The notes: a model not told the origin generated them from the sequence alone. Shown: positions 41,648 through 55,721, numbered from the stretch's first letter. The stretch is 64,000 nt of DNA from Pisaster brevispinus (GCA_023634235.1 JAMKCF010000001.1:9178758-9242757), one strand, 5' to 3'. A program made the numbers and translations.

Positions 41648-43999
41648 CTACAATGAGAAACCTCAATTTACCCATTTCAAAATTTTTAAATGACTAAGAA
41701 AGCAATTTGAAGAACTATAATGCAAAGAAAACAGAAAGTATTAATGTTCTTGTAATTGTTACGTTAAGTCAATTAAGTAATTAATATCTGATAAACCTGG
41801 CAGAATGACACTCATTTGACTTGTTTCTTTTTTTCTTCTCACACATCACGGCACAGCACTACACAACTGTCAAGTCTGTCATGATCTGCCAGCACATGCT
41901 TACACAATGTATGCCTAACCTGCGACCTAGTTTTAGATGAAACGACAACGTAAAAAGAAGGGGAAGCATGCAAGTTTTTTTCACGATATAGGTGCAGAAG
42001 GTTCGAGTGTGGTGCCTTATGTATCAACATGATCAGCAGCTCCCCGGCCCTGGTTGTACATGTTCAACAGAAAAGGGGTACATACTACAAATAAAGAGAA
42101 CATTTGGTGCACCATTCTTACAATAATACTTATTACTAGTATTAAATACTAGCGCTCGCAATTAAATGAGGTCTGTGTTTGCGGCTTCGCTTGCAACAGA
42201 CCCGTCCCCCTGAGCTGTGCGGCGTGTAGGACCGGCGCATGTACATGTACACTGGCTTTACTTCACGAGCGGTCACAACACATTTTGTCATGAGCCATGA
42301 TCTTATTTCAATAAATTATATCCACATACGTACGTTGAAACTTGAATGCCTAGTATTTACAAAATCTATTTTCATTAGGGACGAATTCAAAATTAAACAA
42401 GCGGTAACTCGGGGGCAGTTTAAGAATCCCCCAAGGTAATACAGGGTAAACTCAGCCTTGCATACGAACAATAGAGTCATGAATACCCGTCAGCACATGC
42501 TGGGTCAACTTGGTCGTAGATGGGCGACCGCGGATACAAAGAGCAATTGAACAAAAGGCCAGATTTGCGTGTGGGACTATGTAAACAAGGGATTATCGGA
42601 TTAGTTACAGCTGCCTAGGTGCTCCAATAAATGTTCTGCTGATGGATTAACAAATTATGATTATGAATGATAAGCCCAAATATTGTTATTTTAAATGTCT
42701 AGAATCGTTCTTGTCTACCAAATTGTTCTTTAGTTCATTTTTTAAGCGGTCAAAATCGTCCACTGAACATCAAGTTTACCTATTAAAACGATACCCAACA
42801 ATATTTTATTGAAGGTCGTCGTGTCCATACACCATCCGCTTCCTCCAAACTGAATATACCACTATAATTAATAAACATACATGTATTTCTTTGGATATTT
42901 TGAACCCTGAATTCACAGGGCTGAAGACGGACGAAAACACTTTGTCGTTTCTGATACTGTTTATAAGTACTTAATTACGTCTCATTTGTTTTCTTCAAAA
43001 ATTTTAAGGTTTAGATTTTCAACCAAATGAAGAGATACCACAACCATGATAGACTGCTGATGAAGCAACGTATATAATTCAACTTGGAGCTGCAGCAGGT
43101 CAAGGTTTACCTACAACCTTATGTGGGGTCACTTGCTATGAAAACAAAACAAAACAACAACACAAACAATTGCTATTATTATTCTCGTCGGCGGATTTGT
43201 TTTATTATTTCTTATTATGTATCGTTGTCTTCTTTGCAGTTGCAGACACACATTAACAAGAATTGATTGACAATCAGAGTAGATATATGAGAGTCTCTGT
43301 TTTTTTTTAATATATACATATATGATATAAAGTTAATATTAAAGAAAAACATCAATAAATGTAATGTGATTTTTAATGTTTTAATTTCGTATTGTACATT
43401 GCGCCTTTGAACAGCGTTTCACTTAAAGTTTGAGCCTTCAATTTTGGTTGTCTCTTTTTCTAACTTTCTTGTTTGTTCTCTGAATTTTTAAACATTGCAA
43501 TGTATATTTTTTGCTTCTTGGTAATATTGGTAATATGCCTCTCTTTGGTTCACTTTTTCATTGTATATTGTCATGCGCCTTGAACAGCGTTGTCTGGAAT
43601 TGGCGCAATTTTCCGGTCAATTTCATCAAAAATCCATTCATTTTAACTTCTGGCTCATTTCATTTAGTTTGAAAACGAATGCTCCGTTGAATCAGCATTC
43701 AAAAAAGTAAGCAGCAAGACGTGGTCAACCATTCAATTTCATTTATGCATTCAAATTCAAATTCTATGTTATGTGCTTTCTAAAAAAAACGCAAACTAGC
43801 AGCAAGACCATGTTCGCTTCGGTGAGTCTTAATTTGAATGCGTCAATTGTAAATGGGTAGTAGAAAATCAACTTTTAAAGAATGGTCAAAGTTTAGTCTT
43901 GAATGCCTTTAAATGAAATTGAATGCAATAAGAGCTAAAAAGAAACCCTAGTTTGGGCAATCTTTTGCAAAATAAAAACTACTACCATCGGTCTAAACT

Positions 44000-46232
44000 T
44001 TAATGAAATATAGAAGAATGCCTTCTCTTGTCTGCCTTTGAGGAAAAAAAGTAGCAAGGACAGTCAGGGCATTTCCCAAGATCCTTTTCCACATATGACG
44101 GCATTGTCTCTAGGTTTACCATGTCATTGGACAAGGCAGTGAGTTCAAGGTATGTCATGTAGTGCTGAGGTTGTGTTGGCGATTCTTTGGGCAGAAGCAT
44201 GATCCCGCGATTCTTCCGGATTTCTCCAACAGATTTCACAGCACTCACCGGGTGTGTGGAACAAAAACCACAGTTCACGTCCAAGCATTTTACAAGGGAG
44301 AGTTCTCTTGGTCGCTTGTAAACGTGCTTGAGAGCAAATGACATCTCCTCATAAATGTCCGCGTTTTCCACGCATTTGGCTTTCGAACCCGATGACACTA
44401 TTGGGTGGATGGTCTCGTAGTCGTTGAATGGCTCGGGTTGGTGATTGCAGGGGTGGTGAGAAGAGGTGATGCGAAAACCATCAAATGTTTGACCGTCCCA
44501 GAATGCCTTGAGGTCTTTCATGGCGTTGTCAAACAATGTCGCTTCTTTGTTCCTCTTCTCCTGCGCTGTGAGATTCTTTTGCGAACTGGGTGGCAGGTTT
44601 TCTCCCTCAAGGGTGCACTTCAGTTTGACGGATGTAAGCATCTTGCTCAACGGGGACCATCCGTGCTCTATTGGGTTGAGCGCAGAATTTTTCGGTGCAT
44701 ACTTCGTCATGCAGATGAAGTCTAGGTTTACCCTTCGAAGTAACCGTGAGAGGAAGAGGAGCACTGTCCAGGATGCATCGCTCCAGTCCGGACCGCCATC
44801 CACAATAAGAACAATGCCCGTTTTACCATGTGCGGTACATTCACTTTCAATGATTGGCAGCAAATCATTGATGTGCTCCTGGATTGTCATTTTATGAAAT
44901 TTTTGAGCACGGTTTACTATTTGTAATGGTCCTGTTCTTGGGGTGTAGAGGTGGTTTCGGCCGAGCTCATCTTTGACATCGGAAGTGTTTTCACTCTTAA
45001 GTGTCATGTAGCCGCATGGTGTGATGAGATATCCGTCTCCTACGGGAAAGTCGTGATCTGGATAGTTAGGGGCGTCTTCTATCATGTGGAACCGCGAGAT
45101 TTGATGATATCTGCTGACGGCCATTGAGCCGATTCGAACTTTGTTCATACAGTCACAAGACAAAACGGAAACCTCATCTGCATATTCCGCTGCAAACTCC
45201 ATTCTATATTTCACCCTAGAGCTGCAATAGTATGAATCCATGTGGAACGACCGTTCGTTGTTTTGTTTCATAGCCACCTTTGCTTGAATGAGTTCTTTGT
45301 AGTTATCTGCCGACTTCCTTTTTTTGTCCGGGGCAACCATGAGGCGCTGACAGGTAGCAACACTGATGGTGAGTCCGGGGAGTTCTCTTTCCAGATGCCG
45401 TTTTAAAGATGGCATAGACGTCCCTGCAGGAACGCCCTACCCTCGTTCTCCGCCTAGAGTCGGCTGCGTAGCTCTGTTGGGTGATGAATTCGGTTGCCGT
45501 ATCCACCAACTGAGGAAACTTGACATGGAGTGCTTTTCGCCCTGCGCCCTTTTTGGCGCAGTTGCTCTTTCTTCTGGGGTCTCGTCCTTTGCGGACAACA
45601 GGCGATGGTACCTGTTGGATATGAAAAGAAATATATTTATTTATTTAGTTTTCGAATAAGAATGCGGATTAGCTTTTAATTTTAACTGGAGTAAACATTT
45701 AGAACCAGGACAGCGATCCTATGGAAACCCCCCCCCCCCCCCACCCGCAAAATAAACAAACCTGGGAAAATTTGAACTCAATTAGTCGTCGAAGTTGCCA
45801 GAGAATACTGGAAGAAAAAAACACCCTTGTTGCACGAAGTTGTGTGTTTTCAGATGCTTGATTTCGAGACCTCAGCTGAGGTCTCAAAATCAAATCAAAT
45901 ATTTTACTGAGAATTACTTCTTTCTCAAAAACTACGTTACTTCAAAAAGTTTTATGCTAACAACTATTTTGAGTAATTACCAATAGTGTCCAGTGCCTTT
46001 AAGTTTCGTATATTATTTGTATTGTTATATTCAACTTTGATTTATTTTTGCTCCCAAAAAGCACACTCGTTGTATAATTTTAAAACGTACATACCTTTAC
46101 TGGAGAGTAATCATAGCTTGGATGGTTTTCGGTATCACTATCTCCGGCGGAAAAAAGCCAAGAGTCGTCAGAATTGTATGTGTACAGATCTACATCTCCC
46201 AAGATATCTTTTGAAAGATCCTTATCCGCCAT
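44000..46232 (-). pseudogene. DDE transposase-like gene, two exons (copy 2), one frameshift
   Basis: Exon 1 46095-46232 is 138 nt and intact here (46 codons: MADKDLSKDI ... YDYSPVK). Exon 2 is 44000-45611. It shares with copy 1 the extra base at the N-terminal junction (near 45435), so the lesion predates the duplication, whereas the exon 1 homopolymer insertion of copy 1 arose later or is an assembly error. The catalytic residues are as in copy 1. Confidence 0.7.
45740..46000. mobile_element. MITE-like repeat in the transposase intron (copy 2)
   Basis: Duplicate of 33541-33799, with a longer adjacent C-run (about 14 versus 10 bases). Confidence 0.6.
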
Positions 46233-46691
46233 CGCATCCAGTGAACTTTATGAATAGTTTCAGACTGTATACTTAAATATTTTGAGGATTTTTAAAAGTA
46301 AAATTGAGAGCTCTACTGGATATCACGCTGTTCATCTGCAGTCCAAACAAACATAGGCTAGACGCTGAATCCCCTATAAACAACGATGCAAACAACCCTA
46401 TTGTTATTTATGAGTCCCGGCAAAGTCACTAAACATCAAATGTTTTGGTGCACAAACAGTCCCTTTTGAAAGTTATTCATCTGATACCGTTTGTAAACCG
46501 AAGCTTTCAGTTTTTCAATTATCTTAAAGATGCTGCAATATTCAGTGAACCATGCCAGTTGAATCTCGGTGCACTTTTATCAGACGCTCCACAATTTGTC
46601 TCCAGTTTCTTCGCAAGTTCAACATTTTATTTCCATTTCAAAAGAAATTCATCGTGAAAATAAAAAGAGTTCTTCTAAAACTCAACCGAAA

Positions 46692-48408
46692 ATGAACATT
46701 GGACACCTCGGTAAGTAAAATAATTTACTCCTTTAATTTATATTGAAGAAGCAAACAAGCAGGGGCCCCGGGGAGAACAGTTATTTGATATGGGGCTTCC
46801 CTGGTTTCAAGATGAACTTATAAAAGACACGTGCGTGCCTACAAAAAAATTCAATGTGAAGAAACAATTAACATTTTTAAGGGCAGCATGATTTATGGGA
46901 CAGACATCATTAAATTAAACAACAAACAAGAAATGGACAAACTCCTACCCCCCCCCCCGTTTTCATTTAAAGTTAATATTTAACTTTATATTATTTCGAA
47001 AACAATTAAAATACCAAAAATTAGGCAGACCAAACCGAATGCTATAATATGCTGTTTGCTGGAAGAAAAATATTTCATGTTTTGACTAGAATATTATAGC
47101 TATAGTTGTATTGTATAATTTTGTCTTAAATATAACAATTTGTATTGTTTTTCTTCAGCTAAACGTCAAAGGGTCATGTCAGGGTCTGATGACAGCGATG
47201 ATGATGTGCCGCTTTCGTCACTAGCCAGACAAAATCCATCATCTGAAACCTCAATAGTGAAGATGTTGCAACAGATGAAACAGCAGCAGCAGGTGACTTT
47301 CTCGGCCATTCAAGAAATTCGTGAGGAGCAACGTCTGCAAGCAGAGGAAAATGCAGAAGTCCTTGACACTTGTGCAAAAGTGTTTGACATTGTGAAGGGA
47401 ACATTAAACCTGTTAAAAGGGCGGCTTGTTAGGAAAGACAGTCACGACGGAAATGTTTCTCTCCCGAAAGAAAGAAGCGTTCCACATGCCGCCGAAGGAA
47501 ACATTCTCAAACCCGCTGATCAACCTATCCCCGAACCCGACGATGAACCAATCCCCGAACCTGTCGATCAACCTCCTATCCCCGAACCCGCCGATCAAAC
47601 CATCCCCGAACCCGCCGATCAATCTCCAATCCCCGAACCTGCCGATCAACCTCCAATCCCCGAACCTGCCGATCAAACCATCCCCGCCGATCAACCTCCA
47701 ATCCCCGAACCTGCCGATCAACCTCCGATCCCCGAACCCGCCGATCAAACCATCCCCGCCGATCAAACCATCCCCGCCGATCAACCTCCAATCCCCGAAC
47801 CTGCCGATCAACCTCCGATCCCCGAACCCGCCGATCAAACCATCCCCGCCGATCAACCTCCAATCCCCGAACCTGCCGATTAACCTCCAATCCCCGAACC
47901 TGCCGATCAACCTCCAATCCCCAAACCTGCCGATCAACCTATACCCGCCAATAGAAACATCCTCCCACCCAATATTGAACCTGCCGAAATACCTATAGGC
48001 CTACCTGTGCACGGACCGATCGCCCAACCTCGAGGACCAGCCGTAGTGACCGGCGGCAACATTGTCATTACAATCCGCCATGAAGAGTTCAACCCGGACC
48101 AAATATACGATCCAGTTTTAATCAACACCCATCAATTTGATTCCCTCCGTCGGAAGTGCACCAAAGCATCATCGTTTGTGCGGAGTTTGATGCCCTTTTT
48201 TTTCTCCGCAAACGTTATGAAAAAATAAAATTTTGACGGCACCACTGTTTTAAGTAAGGACGGACAAATTAAAAAAGAAAGATTAGATAGAAGATTATTG
48301 CTGTCAATGTTAGATGTTGTAGAGCGGGAATTTCCAGGAGAGGTAAAGGGGAAATCATTTGTCAAAATTCGTTCCGTTATAAATGACAAGTGTCGACATA
48401 GTCGTTAA
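46692..48408 (+). pseudogene. BEN-domain protein gene (copy 2), two in-frame stops
   Basis: Exon 1 46692-46710, exon 2 47159-48408. It is identical in structure to copy 1, including the TAA inside the repeats at 47881-47883 and the TAA before the last part of the BEN domain. The repeat array has the same unit order, so the copies have not diverged there. Confidence 0.75.
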
Positions 48409-49386
48409 ATAAGTCAATTATCACAAACATACTATAGGATGTGAAAAAGCAACTATAAGCTATTTTTTATAAACACACAAATTGTCTACTTTTGAAAAAA
48501 TTGTTAAGATGTCTAAACGTGAGGAGCCGATTATTTAAAAATGATTTGTAAACAGTGATGAAAAAGACTCAAACTTGTTTATGTGTTGTAATACACAGAC
48601 CATAGTGAATCGTTGCTATTTTATTTGATGTATTGATTAAAGTTCATGAGTAACGGAATATTTTGTGGTTAACTATTGAAGTTTTGGTGATTTATCATTT
48701 TGATCGAAAAATAAAACAACCAAACAATCATAAGCATGAATTTTGGCTCATCCTGGCTCGTTTTTCTTCATTGAAGATAATGTTAACCTGAACATCTCGT
48801 CAATTTTCATTATTTGCGGGGAAGAAATACATAACTTCATACCTTTTTTGAAATAAGTTTCTCTATAATTTCTCAGTGGGCAAGTTTTGGCCTCCTTGAG
48901 GGATTCAATGTTTCTAAAGAAACCAATAGAACGCAAACTCCACTTATCTATTGTTGAACAATATCAATTACGGATTAACCAAGCCTCTGCCAAACCGCAG
49001 CAAGGCTGGCGGCGATATCAAAGAAGTAAACTTGGCTCTCTGCGGCTGCAAGAGTGTTGTTCATTGACCTGTAGATAATGAGCTCATTATGGCCCAACTT
49101 CCTTTTACCCCGTAAAACCCCGGGGGGAAATGAAGATTTACCCCGAGTTACCGACTGTTTAATTTTGAATTCCCCCCTTATAACTACTACTAAGTGACTT
49201 TTTAGTGACCAAATGGGCCGTAAAACTGCTAGCCTACAACCACGGAGCAGACTGCACGCAGAGGAAGGCTGCACTGCGGACGGTCCACTCGGATACCATC
49301 ATGCACGGTGAATCGCATGCAGAGCCAACCATCCACAAAACATCGTGTAGCGAGCTTTAAACATTTCCCTCAAAGTTCAAACTTAC

Positions 49387-49730
49387 CCGAATTTTTTCAC
49401 GTCTGGCAAATGCTCCTCTAGGTTCGTCACGTCTTTCAGATAGCTTCTTCGACTTCCCACTAGCTAGGAAAATGGTTGGGATGGCATCATGTTTTAGAAT
49501 GACTTTTCGTTTCAAGTCAAATGTGTGGTACATCCCCGATTCGAAGCACGACGGCTCGAAGTGGTCACTGCATAGCGCTGAAAACGACGTTGGACCGGAC
49601 CACTTTGCCCTCGTTAGCCTGACTTTGCTGCCCACAACCGCCTATATTTGGGATCTACAGGAAACATATGCAGACTGACCCCATCTTTAGTTGTTTTGTT
49701 GCATCCAGCAGCAATACACCTGGTCGGCAT
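49387..49730 (-). pseudogene. THAP zinc-finger exon (copy 2)
   Basis: Duplicate of 37187-37530 with the same frameshift. A few substitutions distinguish the copies, for example near 49468 and 49513. Confidence 0.75.
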
Positions 49731-50564
49731 TGCCGGAAAAATGCAAGAAAAATCCCTTTTTGGATAACCAAACGAAAAGTACAAGCTCGCAACGTGTACG
49801 TGTGTACCAAACGTAAGCAGAGGCAACTTCGAGGGGGGTCGATGTTCGATCGCGGCGAAGTCTGCCTCGTCACGAAAGGGATGGGCGGAGTCACCCCCAA
49901 ATAACTTTATTTATTTTTTTAAACATATAAATCCTGACAAATAATCACTCAAACAATTTTTTTTATTGTTAACATACATATACTTTTATGTTTAAAAAGA
50001 AACAAAAATCTATTTCCAGGTGCCTTTAACCTTTCCACCATACAAACCTTCAAGTCGTATTTAAGATAAACATTTACCTCCTTTCCTTTGTTCATTCTGC
50101 CCGTTTTTATCATTCTACACCCTTACAATTACCTGGTTTTTTCTCTCTCTTTCTGACATCATCTCCTTTTTTTTTTATAGAACTAGTTGATGTTGAGGAT
50201 TACCCTTTCTTTTTCTTAGCTCCTTTGGTTTTGCTTGACAAAGTGGCTGTGGGTGTGGCACTGCTCGGCTCATCCATCCCCTCATTCCCTTCCTCCATGT
50301 TGTCACTAATGTCAAGCTCCAAGACATGTGCTGTTGGTGGAGGTTGATGATGATGACCAGTAAGGTCTTCAACATGCTCAGTGACAGATCCTATTGCAAA
50401 AATGTATATAGACACTTAAATTTAAAAGATAAATGAATGAATATTATAAAGAGAAAATAAAAATAAAACATGATCTAGGGCCTAGGCCTAAAAAAAGAAA
50501 AAAGAGACGAAAGAAAAACAAGAACAACTATCATCAGAGTAAAGTATGTATGAGGCCCATGGTT

Positions 50565-50876
50565 TTATTGGCACATATTATAAGAATGAGAAGGACGGCA
50601 GCGTTCACAGATCCAAGCATCGATGGGAATCGTGTCAGCAGAAAGACCGACGCAGCTGTAGTGTCACCAAATTATTGTGCACTGGTCAATGTCACACGCT
50701 ACCATTTCTTTCGTGGATGGCTTGCCACATACACAATACTTATTATCTTCGTCTTCAGAACCACTGCTGATATCTAACAATTCATTTGCATTAAGATCAT
50801 CCTCTGACATCTTGCTAAAATCGCTAAAATCGGAACCAGTAACGAACTCGTCTTTGCCCAAAGTCAAAGACGCCAT
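50565..50876 (-). pseudogene. Short PHD-finger protein gene (copy 2)
   Basis: Duplicate of 38365-38676 with the same TGA at 50664-50666. The last-exon-like sequence of copy 1 (38000-38190) is repeated at 50200-50390. Confidence 0.65.
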
Positions 50877-51120
50877 TTTAACATATCGGTGTGTGTGTGT
50901 TCGTGTTCCTTACTCCATTGACCATGTGACGGCACGAATGGCTGTGCGACGCCACAACCGCGAGTGCGCAATCTTTGAGACTTCCCGTCGTGTGCGATCT
51001 GAATAAGCGCCTGAGGTTGTTTATCGCCAATTAAGCAACCGCTGTTTTACGACCGCGGTAACAAAGCCGAATTCTTTGAACTCGACTTCGTTCGAACTCT
51101 TTGTGTTTCCTTCCTCCATG

Positions 51121-52578
51121 CACAGACACTGGATGAAGGAAAAAAGAGTGTTCATTACTCTCATGGGGTACTGGTTCAAATTTTCTACCGTCATTGTTTT
51201 TGCTGATTTTAGTTGCTAACTTGGGCCCAATGTTTATAAAATAGTCATTAAATTTATTGGCAATGTCTAATGGTCCTACAACTATTCCCATTATCGTTAA
51301 ATGTTTTTGGAAACATACTGGTTTTGTTTCTAGTTCCAATAATACCTTTAAGAATTGTCCATGTCTTTTTAAGGTTATATTTCTTTTTGTCAAGTTGAGA
51401 TGCATGGTAGTGCCGTTTCCGGACTTTTATTAGATAATTTAATTTGTTACAATGTTTTGTATTTTTTTTCATTGGCAATAGGTATTTTTTGTACAAAACT
51501 TTCTCTTTTTTTGGCAGGAGTTTGAAAGTGCCTTTGACATCCATGGTTTGTTTCGATACGTACCAGATACCTTTTTTGCTTTTTTAGGTGTGTGCTTGTT
51601 GTAGAAGTAACTCAGTTTATTATGGAAACTGTTATAAGCGGCAGTTGGGTTAATTGAGTCCAAAATGTCATCCCATCGCTCATTTTTTAAGTCTTGAAAC
51701 AGTGCCATTTTATTTTTGTTAGAGATGTCTCTAATGAAGATGACATTTTTGTTGTTTCCATTAGTTTCAATTAGTGTGATTTGATAAATGCCAAAATGAT
51801 CGGAAATGTCAATTAAGATACCAGAATAAATAGCTTTATCTGTGACATTCGTTAGAATGTTATCTATAACAAAAGCCGAAGTTGGAGTAATTCTAGTTGG
51901 TAATCGAATTAAAGGATAAAATGCATTAGATAACATATCATTCAGAAAATCAGCAGAGGGACGATGCAAGTCAGTTTTTAACAAGTCAATATTGAATTCA
52001 CCAGTAATGTTTAAACCAACTTTGCCTTCGGAATTGATAATATCATATATGGTAAACATTTCATCATTAAATAACCGAGTTGGTTGACTAGGCGGTCGAT
52101 ATATGACGCCAACAATAATATTTGACATGTTAGCCCTAACAACTTCAATAAACAAATACTCGTTTCCAGAGTTGAAATTACCTATATCAGGTCTAAGAAT
52201 GAAACTTGTTTCATTCTTGACGAAAATACCAATTCCTCCTCCTTTACCGGTAGAGCGGTTACAGCCTTTGTAAGAATAAGTAGGTAAAAAGGGTTGTGCG
52301 TCTGAGTCACGAAGCCAAGTTTCTGTAACAGCTACAACGGTAAAGGGGTGGTCAAGTAAATCTAGTGAGTCCTGAAGTTTGTCAACCTTACCAATGATGC
52401 TTCTAACATTTATATGGTACAATGAAAAGTTAGTTTTAGCATTATATGACTTAGACTTTGCAATGCTATTAAATTTGTCATGCAGGAGATAATCATGATG
52501 AATTACAGTGGGAATTATTGTTTTGGAGTCGTTAGAAAGCTCGGTTAGGTGAGAGAAATTAGGGTGATGTTCAATCAA
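51121..52578 (-). mobile_element. LINE ORF2 endonuclease fragment (copy 2)
   Basis: Duplicate of 38921-40378 with the same GEFN box. Two amino-acid differences are visible in the 369-residue frame (Met/Leu and Thr/Ile). Confidence 0.85.
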
Positions 52579-53174
52579 TAAAGGATTAAGAAGTAATGAT
52601 TTCCATCTATCAATATCAATGTTCAGTGAGGTATGTAATTGGGTTTATAGCCATTTGAAAATCACAATTGTCAGTAAAGTGATTAAATGGAAGGACATCT
52701 AGATTAATGGTACACATTGGTGGAGAGATTGCACCTAACTACTTCACCATACAATAACAGTCCTGTGGCATTACTGGAGGAATTTTAGAACCAGCTACCG
52801 CAAATACCATTTGGTTGGAATGTATTATGTAATACATGACAACGGTTTATGGCAACAGACACAAGACGACAACTCAAAAATAATGGCGATTGGAAATGAT
52901 TGGTATATATGCGTATCTCTCTCCGGTGAACTATTCCTTATATGCTTAGAGGTATGGTTAAACATGTGATTGAACAACACAATAATATTATAGTAAATTG
53001 TAAATTGCTGCTACTGATTATAAGTAATAACCAATGTACTGCGAGAGAATCACTAGTTGGCTAATATGTCAGCCGAGTACAGGCTAGAGACAGACTTACT
53101 ACGATTGTGCGTCCCCGGGATTGACATTTGTTGTTTTGAAGGCCGTCTTTTGTGACTGATGACATTAATGCAAA

Positions 53175-55075
53175 ATGACTGAAACTACCCGCAACAACTC
53201 GTCACGGAAAAGAGGACCTTATGCATTTTCTCTTAAAGTGGGAACTTGACGAGATCTCTCACGAATCATGCCAAAAGTAACAAAATGGCGGCAGCAGAAG
53301 TCAGTAAAGCCACCAGCGAAATCAAAGCCAGAGACAAGCGCAGCTATGGAAGATGATCAACAGGGCAACAGTTTTGTTGATCATTTAGACACTGGATCAG
53401 ACAACATGTAGTTGCATCATGCACCTCGGACTTTCAAGAACCACTTGCAGGCTGGCAGGATGGACCATCAACATATTTGTATAATGTTCACCATGAGGAG
53501 CACAAAGATGGGGACATGTGGTATGAAGCTGAAGAGCAGCGGGAGACCTATGAATGGTATGATGCCACCGAATATAATGAATGGAATAATGAAACTGATA
53601 AGAGTGACAGTGCACCCATTACAATAGCAGAAAGCATGTTGCTGATACTTGGCCTCATCCTCCGACACAATTTGACTGGAAGCTGCCTAGTTGATATATT
53701 GACAATAATATCTCTGCACTGTCAACAGCCAAATCTATGTCAAACCTCACTCCATCTTTTTCACAATATCTTTTCACACTTTGTCCATGCCACTAAAATA
53801 TGGCCACTGTATTTTGCAATATTAATGAATTATCTCCCAGAAAGCGCATGCTGGTAACTGGTATGGTGAAACCAAACCGTGCATGGGAATTTTCCTCAAA
53901 CCATTTCTTTCATCTCTTAAAAGAATCTACAATGGAAGTACTTTTAGAAAATTACTGGAATTAAAAAATTAATGTACAAGGATTTTTGTTATGCGGAACA
54001 TGTGATATGCCGGCAAAGTGTATAGTACTGAACATGACACAGTTTAATGGTTTAAATGGTTGCCCAAGATGTACCCAAAAAGGAGAAGTTATAAGTGTTG
54101 GGATGGTGCATGCCAGAGTATTTCCCGTTAATATAAATGATTGTGATGGCCCAAAACGAACACATAAACAGACATTGCAAGCAGCTGAAGAAGCATTTAG
54201 AAGTCAAGTTAATGTATTGGGCATTAAAGGGCCCTCATGGTTTTTGTACCAAATGCCTGACTTAATACATGGGACTGCAATTGATTGGATGCATAAAGTT
54301 TTATTAGGTATAGTAAGATGGCTGTTAAGTTTGTGGTTTGATCCAAGTCATTACATGTGACTGCAATTGATTGGATGCATCAAGTTTTATTAGGTATAGT
54401 ACGAAGGCTGTTAAGTTTGTGGTTTGATCCAAGTCATTCAACTGAACCATATTCCATTTCCCATCTTGTTGGCAAAGTTGGTTTAATTCCCAATTAAGCA
54501 AAATTAAACCCCAAATTTTATTACCAGAGTGCCAAGAAGCATAAAAGAGCACTGTAAATATTGGAAAGCATCAGAATGTAGATCATGGTTATTGTATTAT
54601 TCGTTGCCAGTATTATATGGCGTATTAGCTGATGTGTACTTCCAAACATTACTTAATGTTGGTTGAAGCTATACATTTGTTAAATGGAGATTCAATCTCA
54701 TTTGATACTGTCAATCACTGTGAGCAAGTTCTTAGACATTTTTGTATGATGCATGGTACTCTTTATTCACCAAAACAGATGACATAAAACATCCATCAAT
54801 TACTATGTTTGAGTGATGTTGTTCGGGACCTTGTACCTTTGTGGGTATACTCATGTTTTACTTTTGAATCATCGAATGGGGAATTATTATCTCTGTCATG
54901 GTACTCAAAAAGTTGACTTGCAAATAGCAAACAACATTTGTATGTTACTGAAAAGCTCTCAGCTGGAACTTCAATTTGCAAACTATCATTCCATGAGAAA
55001 TAAGGTTTCACACTGGACTAAAGGTGAACAAATATGTGAAGGTATTAATACACTAGGACCAAGAAGTACTGTTTG
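53175..55075 (+). pseudogene. CACTA (En/Spm, Transposase_21-like) transposase remnant
   Basis: An RKRGPY start is at 53175 and a second start (MPKVTKWRQQKSV) at 53268. An acidic region follows (about 53500), then PITIAESMLLILGLILRHNL near 53610. GTCDMPAKCIVLNMTQFNGL, NGCPRCTQKG and LIHGTAIDWMHKVLLGIVR lie at 53998-54310. Further blocks (LWVYSCFTFESSNG, QIANNICMLL) reach about 55070. Frames change several times. The cysteine-rich CDMPAK...CPRC block and the IDWMH-LLG block are those of CACTA transposases. It continues over the duplication boundary, so copy 1 carries only its first codons. Confidence 0.65.
54274..54445 (+). repeat. 86-bp tandem duplication inside the CACTA-like ORF
   Basis: ACTGCAATTGATTGGATGCA begins at 54274 and 54360. 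The unit encoding the DWMHKVLLG block is repeated with a few substitutions and causes a frame change. Confidence 0.9.
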
Positions 55076-55567
55076 AATCGCGATGACAAACGTGCATTGC
55101 GCATATTTCTAGGTGACTGCAGTTCTGGAATTCTGAAGTAATGTGTAACATTTTCCCGTATTTTAAAACTAAAGAGGGTCATATGTTCAAAATTGTTTAC
55201 CAGATCGCATGAATTTGTTTACTGTGCATTTTGTGCATGGTGGTACTGAACACTATGGCCAAATGTGACCTGCTCTGGCAAAACCCGACGCTTCTCAGCA
55301 TTTTCATATGGCTGTATGGGCCAACAATGTAAAAAAATGGCTTCAGGGACAAACTTGCAATTTTAGCAGAATTGATCTTGGGATGTATTCTAGATTTGTA
55401 AGAAACAAAAATCTGACTTGAAATTCACTCAAAATGGATTTTAAAAACATAACTGCACTCCGATTGTTCCACTTAATCAAGCTGAAACAAAAACAGTACG
55501 GAGAAAATTGTTTTTCTTGCTTCGTTTGCCGACAGCTTCTGTGTCGATCCCCTTACAGTTTGGTATG
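55076..55567. other. Degenerate sequence between the CACTA-like remnant and the LTR element
   Basis: No intact ORF is present. It may be the 3' part of the CACTA-like gene and its end; I see no convincing domain. Confidence 0.4.
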
Positions 55568-55572
55568 AAAAT

Positions 55573-55693
55573 TGTTGTGTTTACAAGAGACTAACAGCGC
55601 TAGTCTAACTGCCATTGGTCAGAAGGTCATGTGCATGTAGACCGACGCCATTGTGATTTGTAGTTTAGATGCGAATAAACCGAAGATTCAACA
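55573..55693 (+). repeat. 5' LTR
   Basis: 121 bp, TG...CA ends with the inverted TGTTG/CAACA. It is unusually short for an LTR. Confidence 0.95.
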
Positions 55694-55721
55694 TTGGCGA
55701 CGAGGATAAGCCGAAAAAATT

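Larger units (their letters stand above)
42378..49177. mobile_element. Candidate DDE+BEN DNA transposon (copy 2)
   Basis: Same structure as 30184-36977, with the TIR-like ends at 42378 and 49177 and TTA on both sides. Because it lies inside the tandem duplication it is not an independent insertion. Confidence 0.6.
41069..53269. repeat. Tandem segmental duplication, copy 2 (about 12,201 bp)
   Basis: This is the direct repeat of 28875-41068. I noticed about 17 differences. Examples: G/A near 29898/42090 and 30239/42433, the C-run at 33531/45728, one extra A near 33950, A/G near 37267/49468, T/C near 37313/49513 and C/T near 37597/49797. There is also a 2-base difference near 30626 and T/A near 40219/52421. 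At 53270 the CACTA-like ORF continues past the point where copy 1 stops. Confidence 0.95.

Noticed and set aside
28875..53269. Two 12.2-kb repeats as LTRs of a giant element
   Set aside because: The copies are directly adjacent with nothing between, have no TG...CA ends, and break inside unrelated coding sequences; a tandem duplication is simpler.
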